A stretch of DNA of 64,000 bases from positions 11,672,493-11,736,492 of the forward strand of contig NC_133496.1 in assembly GCF_025370935.1 (NCBI RefSeq), in the 5' to 3' direction. This document shows positions 45,901 through 54,900 of this stretch, piece by piece; the first letter of the stretch is position 1, and each line of letters begins with the position of its first letter. Under the pieces are notes generated by a model. That model did no database searches. It worked only from the letters and a program-made list of their open reading frames with translations, and was not told the DNA's origin. This stretch comes from Choristoneura fumiferana (taxonomy: Eukaryota; Arthropoda; Insecta; Lepidoptera; Tortricidae). Made by a program: the position numbers and the translations under genes.

Positions 45901-48900
45901 AAGAATACGTGATTCGCCATTTTTAAAAATTAAACTTAGGGAAAACATTAAATAATGAAATATGAGTAAATTCAAAATATTTATTTACTGCTGATTGAAG
46001 TATCTTAAAGAGCTTTCACATCACTAGAGCCAACGTCAGTCAGTCAGTCAGCCAGTCGTCAGTCAAGTGTCAATGTCAGTCACCACATTTGTTTACACAA
46101 TTGATTTTTTCCATTGAATAGTACCATATACCCATTAATTTTTCAGATATCACCTGCAGAAAACTACAATTCAGTATCGAATCCGGTCATGAACTCTCTG
46201 GTGTCACCCACAAAAGTTATTCTCAACGAATCAATACAGAACCCCATTATACCGATGGCGGCTAACATCGCTCTGCCAAACGAAATCCCAGTGTCAAGTT
46301 TACCAGTCCCGATGCTAGGTTTGAAAGTACTTGATGAAAATGTTGAGAAAAATGAAGACCAAAGCATGGAGAGCGGTCAGGATAAAAATGATAGCGTAGC
46401 GAATGACAGCGTCCTCGAAACGGCCAGTTTTATAGAAGACATGAAGAAGGAGGAAAAGGATGACCAGGATACGATCATCGTTGATGATGAGAAGAATGAG
46501 GAGCAGCAGCAGAATGGAGAAATGAGCTTGGGTGGTAAGTGGTGGTTCAGTTTTTTGGCCTGCAGACTGTTACTTTGCTACTCTGCTACGAAGGACATTG
46601 GTTCTACTTTGGCAGCGAAGTACTAAGGTAAAATGTATTTTTTTTTTGATGTAGAAAAACAAAGCAACGCATGAATCAAGAAATGGCTTAATTTTTTTGT
46701 TATTTCATATTTGCTTTGGACAAAAAAGCATTATTAAATAATCCGTTCCCACCGTGAAAATAGGGAATATTAGTGCAATTTTATCCCGTCAGAGTGCAGC
46801 ACTAGCACATACCATATGTTTTTTGAGTATCTTAAAAAATGTCCGTAGGATGCCGTAATGTCATATTATTTCAATTATATTTTTGGAAATATAGCTCTAT
46901 CGCTACTATCGATGTATAGTATATAAAAGCAGAGTATTTTAATACCTATAGTTTCTATAGGTATTAAAATACTCTTTGGTCATGATCCGGCATGGCGACA
47001 AAATATAAAGAGAACTGACGTTGTCATGGCGGTTTGTTTACGGTTTGTGCTAGTGTCGCCCCCTGCGCAGAGCTTTGCCTAATATGCCCTATTCGGAACA
47101 CACCACTACTTCCCAATGCTGCCGACTTGTCTATGAATTATTGTATTAAAGGTGACACATTTGTATTAAATAAATAGGGCACACACATAAGTATTAGTGA
47201 CAAATGCCAAACCTCGAGTTTGAAGCATATCACACTGAGACAGTATAACCTCCACAATCAAATTAAATAGAGAATGTAGTATTAAATGATATTGTAACGG
47301 ATAACTCACGTCTTAAACCGAGTTTAGCTCGACATGTTTCGGGCTATTTCGTAGCCCTTCTTCTCAGGAGCACGCGACTCGGCGGCTGCCGCAACACGCA
47401 CACTACGCGCCACCGCTCTGCTCGCGCGACAATGCGCGAGAGAATGTAGTATAAAAAATCAGATAAAAATCGTAACTTAGGTGTTAACTACTCTATATCG
47501 ATTATTATCGATTAATCTCTCGATTCGACATTTCCCTACGCTGTCTATTATATGAAGATACTGAGCTGACTGCATGGCAAATCCGAAAGATTCCGAAAAA
47601 AAAAAATGACTGGAAAGGATTATTCACTACACTGTATGTATGTTAAGTATCTATGTTTTATGATGATGCTTCTCAACAGATACCCCCCAAACGCTGAGCC
47701 CGAGCCGTCCCTCGCTGCCGGAGGCCGAGCCACTAGACGTGGACCCCCCTTCGGCCACCACCACAGACACTGACGTCGTCATGAACGATCAACTCAGCGA
47801 GGTAAGATGTATTTTGTTTTTATTTAATGATATTGATAAACCTTCATTGAATGCGTGTTGTGTAGTGATTGTGTAGCGAGTCCTGTTTGATTAGCAATTG
47901 AGTAGTTTCCTGGGTAAATAAAATAGTATTCTACTAGCGTTTACCGGCGGCTTCGCACGCGTAAATCATTTGATACAGCAGTTGAATTGACATTCCGTCG
48001 TGAAATTACATCGTGGTTTTCATTGACATTAAATTAAAACACCCATGCCAAATTTCATGACTCTAAGCCGAGCGATTGTTATTTCGAGATTTTATCCCTA
48101 TCCCGTGGGAATATCGGGATAAAAAGTAGCCTATGTGTTATTACAGACGTCCAGCAACCCACATAGCAAATTTCATGACTCTAAGCCCAGTGGTTGTTAT
48201 TTAGAGATTTTATCCATATCCCGTGGGAATATTGGGATAAAAAGTATCCTATGTTTTTTTCTAGGTTGAAAACTAACTTTTTGCTAAATTTCATCCAAAT
48301 CCGTCCAGCCGTTTCAGCGTGAAGAAGTAACAAACATACACTCACAAACTCACATTTCTATTATTAGTAGGATTAGTAGGAATAGGAACTAGTAGGATTT
48401 AGTCCTGTAATTAGATTATTAGAAAATGTTGGACACGTATGAAGCGCGTCAAAGTTCGGGAGTGGGGGCCTGTGTGTGACGTCACTCCTTAGTAAAAAAA
48501 TACGTAAGTGTGACGTCACACGGAACTGAACCCGACTATAGGTCCATAATTTTTGCTTAGGTAATTGACAAAAGGAAAAATACGTGTCCGATTTTTTTTT
48601 TAAATCGTAACTGACAGAAATTATTATATTTTTAGCACACTATCTAGCCTATTGTGTACTTACTTTGGATAGTTTTTACCTCAACTTCCCAAAAGCCGCC
48701 GAAATGCGGAGTATTGCCTTAACTTTTAGAAACAAGAGTGTTACAGTAGGTACAGATTGTAGAAATAAAGTTATTAAAATTATTAAATTTTGAATGCGCC
48801 TTGTATAGTGATTGTGTTCGGTTTATTTAGCAACTATTCTTATTTTGTTTTTATTATATGTATTTAGGATAACAACAGGTATAGATGTAAAACTAAGGAA

Positions 48901-51900
48901 TATAATTGGCTGCAACAAAAAGAAAGGCCTATAACAGCTATCCACTACTTACTTAATCTATGCTATCATAGTGGAAATTCTCAAAGCGAGTTACAATTAC
49001 ATTTGAGCCAAGATAACTGTGTGTATGGTTGGTTTTACTCCGGCTTCCCAAAAGCTACCGAAATGAAGAGTGTTAAATGGAACGTTAGGTTTAAAAATAT
49101 ATTAATAAGTGTATTAGTTTGGGGCTAGGTCAATCGGTGTCAAGTGTTCTATTTTTTTTATTGATTGTGTATTTGTTGTTTGATTAGAACGGGTCGATGC
49201 AAGTAGAGCCAAGCAACAGTCCGCTAAGCACTGACATGATGGTGGAGTCAGTGGACGCCGCGGAGCCAGCTGACGAGTGAGTGTTCATTGATAAAAACTC
49301 TTAAGTTAAAATTTAATTGATCCGTTAACCAGGGATAGTAGTAACTTTTTGTTAGGGAAATTATTTTGGGAATCGGTTCAGTGGGTATAGCTGTTTAACA
49401 AATTGTAAGTATCTTTTCAAATTCAAATTGTTTATTCTGTAAATAGGCCGCAATGGGTTCTTTTACACATCATTTTAAACAGCAAGAGTTAGGCCACTAG
49501 CGTCATGGGAAAATTAACTTCGTTTGACCTGTACCACTACCATGAGTTTACAGTGACCGTACTCGATAGCGACGGCGTTAATTGTTTGTAGAGGCGCTGT
49601 ACAATTCTCCATACAAATAATTTACGCCGTCGCTATCGAGTACGGTCACTGTAAACTCATGGTAGTGGTACTGTTGAATGTTCCCATAAACTTACCGGAA
49701 TTCAAAAATAATACACGTTGTATTTTTATACAACGGAGTTTGCTTTTGATTTTTTTAAAGTTCATTTGATCATTAATTCTAATTCTTAATTCTCTAGCCC
49801 TGTCGAAGAATCATCCCTAGATTCGAACGCCCTCACCGAGGACGACTTAGTGTTGCTCTGTGATCTCTTCTACCTGCCCTTCGAGCACGGGTCGCGGGGG
49901 CTGCGAATGTTGCACGACTTCCACTGGCTGACGGGTCACGCTGCTGGGATGCTGCCGAGAGGAAACAAGCCTGAGGTTAGAGAATACGCTGTATGGAGGG
50001 TACATGGATAGAACATGTCTACTCGTAGTAATGACACTTTAGTATGTGTTATCGCTTTTTTAAGGTTACGAATGATTTTAATTAATTGTCAAATATATTT
50101 AGCCGTTTGTAAACTACAAATGTTGAATTCATAATAAGGTAGGTAAATAATGCGGCACGGGCTAAAACTCTTGCGTTTTCCCAGAAATGAGATCAAACGA
50201 TCGATTGTTTGACCCCGAAAACCCCGACATAGCACTTTGAAATCATTAGTGCCGTTTCCGTTTAAATGTATAAAGGTGCGGTCACACGCAGTCGCTAGTC
50301 GCTCGTTTGCAGCGATAAATCTGGTCACGTGACTCCATTTTGCAGGTGATTTTGAATTTCCCGCGACTAAATAAAGTAGCGTCAAGTCGCCGCGTCGAGC
50401 AGCAGCGACAAGATGGCTTCTTGAAGGAATGATCTTGGCCTTGGAAGCTGATTTCTTAATCTCATTTAGTAGCAGTCGTGGCAATGGTACAAATAAAAGA
50501 AATTGGAGTGAATTAAAAAATAAATAACAGTGTTTTTGCCGAAATTGAAGAGTTTTTTTTTCTAGCGATAAAGCTCAACATTTTCAATTTTATCGCTATA
50601 CGTCACGTGACCTGATTTGACACTGGAAACGAGCGAGCGTCGAGCGATTTCATGTGGCCGCGCCCTAAGATAAAGAAAATTGGTAAAAAGTAACGCTATT
50701 ATTAGTACCAAAAAAAACTAGCCAAATCCCTGTTGAACTCGAAAGATCATTAAGACTTTTGTTGCGCTGTACAGGGGACGAGATGAAGACTCGATAGTGT
50801 TGTTCGCAGACGAGCGAGTGGCGCCGCCGTCGCAGCCGGTTCGCGTGGTGGGCGGGGCGCGCGCGGCGCCTGCTGCGGCGGCTGGAGGGCTGCGCCAACC
50901 GCGAGCTGCACTCCGAGCTGGCGCCCTACGCCTGGGAGCTGGCCGGCGTGCTGGCGCTGCTGGACGGGCTCGTGCGCTGGCTGGGTGAGCAGTTGAGCAC
51001 ACGACGCTCGCGACGGCTATTGAAAGAAAGAAGACGTTTATTCACATTCACAAAGACACACAAATACAACAAAATTAAAAAGAAACATAAATATAAATAC
51101 ACACACGATTTTGTGGGGACAAAAGTGAAACGGCTGGTGACTCAGCATTATGCTAAGGTGTTAAACGCCTGCAGCGCTGATTTTCTGTAGTTTACGCGTG
51201 CGAAGCCGCGGGTAAACTCTAGTAAAGTATATTTTTGTTGCAGAGTTGGGCAAGTTTCCGCAGAACATTGCGGCAAATACACAAGGCAGCTACACATGTG
51301 AGTATCATAACCATAGACGCTATAGCTCCGAATATTTAACAAGAGAACATAACTTTGTCGATATTCATCCCCTGGTACCAAAGAAATCACATTTTTTCTT
51401 AATTCCCACATTATAGAGTTGTTCCGGTTCTTCTTATAGAGTTATTTCGTTGTTCTTGTTTTCATCTTACTTTTGGAAATCTGAAGAATTTGCAGTCACT
51501 GTTCTTGTTAGCGTTTTAACTATTCATAAGAACACATCTTGTTAAGACCATATTTGTCATAAAAACAATCAATTTTAATTGCAAAGCAAAACCTTACAAT
51601 CTGACAGCTCATGATAGCACCATAGGTTTCATTTTTAGCCGCAGCTGTCGCTGTGATCGTTTTGGCTCCCCCCACCACCCGCTTTGCCCTTTGCACTTGC
51701 AAATGTCTAATTTGTTAGTACAAAGAAAGCAACAATCCAATAGATCGATTGATTTCCATGCAGGGTTCTCAAAAGGCTGGCGCGAGGCGTTCGAGAGCGG
51801 TGCTCAAGAACCGTGGGTGTTCCGAGGCGGACTCACGGCTGATTTGCGGCGGCTTCTTCCAGTCGAATGTAGCGGGGACGCGCTAAGGCCGACTGTGATC

Positions 51901-54900
51901 CCTAGCGAGCCGCCCCTTACGGTCAGGCCGTATATACCCTCTGATGAGGAAGCGGTAAGTTTTACCACCCGCATCTGTTCTGTACTGCTCAAAAGCAGCT
52001 GTTTTAAGTAGCAAGTGGTCTAAGAAGCAACTGGTCTAAGTAGCAAGCGGTCTAAGAAACAACTGGTCTAAGTAGCAAGTGGTCTAAAAAGCTAGTCCTA
52101 ACCTGTTCTAGTCAGAAACTTGAAAAAACAGCTCCGCTAGCTCCGTCGACTTTATTTAGGTCATAGAATTTAGAATGAACGGAGACCGATTAGATTTATA
52201 AACAAAGTGATGCCAACCCATGTTTTGCATTATCTACACGAATATTACAGAGAGAAAAGTTTTGATTGTGTATTTCTTTGTAATGGCAAAATCAAAGACT
52301 ATTTTAACCGATTTTCAAATATCTTTCACATATGGTAAGAGTTGTCGTCAGCGTGTATCATAGGCTTTTTTTAACCCCCGACGCAAAAAGAGGGGTGTTA
52401 TAAGTTTGACCGCCATGTGTGTCTGTGTGTGTCTGTCTGTGACACCGTAGCTCTTAAACGGGTGGACCGATTTGAATGCGTTTTTTTTTATTTGATAGCA
52501 GGTTTTCTTGCAATAGTTTTTAGACATGTTTTATCAAAATCGGTTCAGCCGTTTTTGAGATATTGACTTTAAAGTGACAAAGTCGGAGGTTTTCCAACTT
52601 TTTGTTGGTTAGGTTATTTATTCTAGTGTGCTTTGACTATATAGATTGCCTTAAAAGAAAAGAACCTCTAAGGCAGCGTTTCTTAACCTGTGGTCCGCGG
52701 ACCCCTGGGGGTCCACGAGTATGTGTATGGGAGTCCGCCGTCTTATCTATAGACATTTGAATTAATGAAAATTGACCTAAATTTATTCCTGTTTTTTTAT
52801 AAAGCGGGTCCTTGAAATCATGCTTGATTGTCTAGAGGGGTCCGCGGACTGAAAAAGGTTAAGAAACGCTGCTCTAAGGCAAGTTTACACCCATATACTT
52901 ACTTGAAGCAAGGGCATGTCTACATCAAACAGGATCACGGCCTCCTAAGTCCAGGTCAAACTAGCCTCTTGGTTAAATTCACAAAGTGACTTGTTTGTCT
53001 ATAGGTATGTGCGATATGTCACAAAACGTGCCGGGACGGTTCCGACTGCAGCGACCTCTTCCCCAGCGACCTTCAAACGTTACCAGCTGATAGGTAAGTA
53101 CTACTTAATAATATTGTCTAGTAAAGTACCTACACGTAGAGAAACTGAATTTATGTATGCGATTGCGTATAGTGACTATTAAGTACTAATATTAATTTGT
53201 AAAGAAAATTTTGACGGTTTTTACCTTGACTTCCCAAAAGTCACCGAAATGTGAAGAGTTAAGTGGGATGCTAAGATTACTATTTGATCCAAATTCGACA
53301 GAAATAAGTTCTTACTTATGTTATATCTGCTGTCTGATAGTCTGTTTGTCTGTTACCTCTTCGTGCTTCTCGCTGAACTGATTTAGATTAAATTCGGTAT
53401 GAAGATAGTTCGAGACTGGGAAAATAGTCGTGGGCTATAGCTAGTAATAATAGATGTTTTGATAAGATTCAGGTGCCGGAAACATGCTGATGTCTATTGT
53501 AAAAATGACTTTTTTTCTTAGGTTAGTGCAGCCATTCCTAACGTTAGTGCCAAGTCTATGCATGGTGATTGAAGAGGACGAACAATACGTGAGAGTAGAA
53601 GATGGAACAGAAGAAGTTGTTAATGGTGAGTGAATTGCAAACTGGTTAAAGATATTATTATTTTATACAAAACATCAAACACCATAGTATGGAAAGCATT
53701 GTATAAGATTATTGTACGTAAAACATAATAATATTAAATTAATATTTAACGCGTGAAAGAGATGTACAGTCAAGGAAACTGAATCTGAAACTTCGCTGTG
53801 ATTTCTTTGGCAAATGTATGGGATGTCCCCACAAAGGTTCCACCTGGTACGTGATTCAGTTTCCTTGACTGTACATCTCTTTAAATCAATAGTGGACTTA
53901 TCCCTCAAAGGATCTCTTCCAGTGTTCCAATAAGCGAAGCGCGAAAATACACTATTTACATAACTCTCTAACCTCTATATTCTACTTCCGATTAAACCAA
54001 GATTTTGTATTTCCTTGCTCTTTTGCTGTCAGTCTGGAAACTAAAAGAAATTTAGGTCGAGTTTACTTCGTCTAGCTGAATTAAGTTATGCATGTACTCC
54101 AAACCACCGACTGGTTAAAATTCCCAATGTCCATCCACGAGTGCATATCGGGGCAGCTCGGTGCCCACTTAAGCCTCTTATCACGGAAATCATTTGTTGA
54201 GCAACATTTTTGAATCAACGTGTTCCAGAATTGCTCACTTGCTGAAAGCTCAGCGACACGTTGATTCAACAATGTTGCTCAACAAAGTTTACCATGAATA
54301 CGGTTTTAAGCAATAAATAGTAGCATAATCTATTTGTTACAGGCGTAAAACCCGGCATAGTGGGTTACGCGTGCGCAGCACTAAACAGCAAAGAGTTCTA
54401 TAAGAAGCAGGAGGTTGCATGGATACCAGAGATGTGTAAGAAGTATCCCGAACAGCTGACCGAGAGAGAGGACCTAAGTCAGGCTGCTAAGGTGAGTTCA
54501 GGATATTTTCACGCGGCTACGGACATGATCGTCAGAGTAGGCAGAGTGAATTTGCCTTTTGTCTTAGTCAATTTATAGTTTGCGGAAAGAAGTAATATCG
54601 AGTTGTAGTAACATTCAATATTACTAATAGTTCTCGGGAGAGAAGTAATACCTCCGAAACCTGGGATTATGAAATTTAACTTTAATTTTTGAATGCCGGG
54701 ATCTTACCAATCTTTTTTGATAATGTTTTTTGATAATAATCTAACTGACGGACTAATTAGATTTAGAGCCGACAGAAATGTTTCTTTCCTTCTAAGTGCT
54801 TCTGTTCTGTGGGCAGGAGTGCATCCGGCACTTCCACCAGTTCAGCGCGTCGGAGCGCGCGCCGGAGTGCGTGACGCGCGCGCACCCCGCGCTGCTCACG

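Larger units (their letters stand above)
46126..48213 (+). repeat. Second copy of the Oga exon 11-12 segment
   Basis: Partner of 40799-42803, with both exons intact. It continues without interruption into exon 13 at 49188, so it belongs to the contiguous gene. Confidence 0.9.

Noticed and set aside
50718..51002. Ala/Arg-rich minus-strand frame
   Set aside because: Shadow of the GC-rich Oga exon 15.
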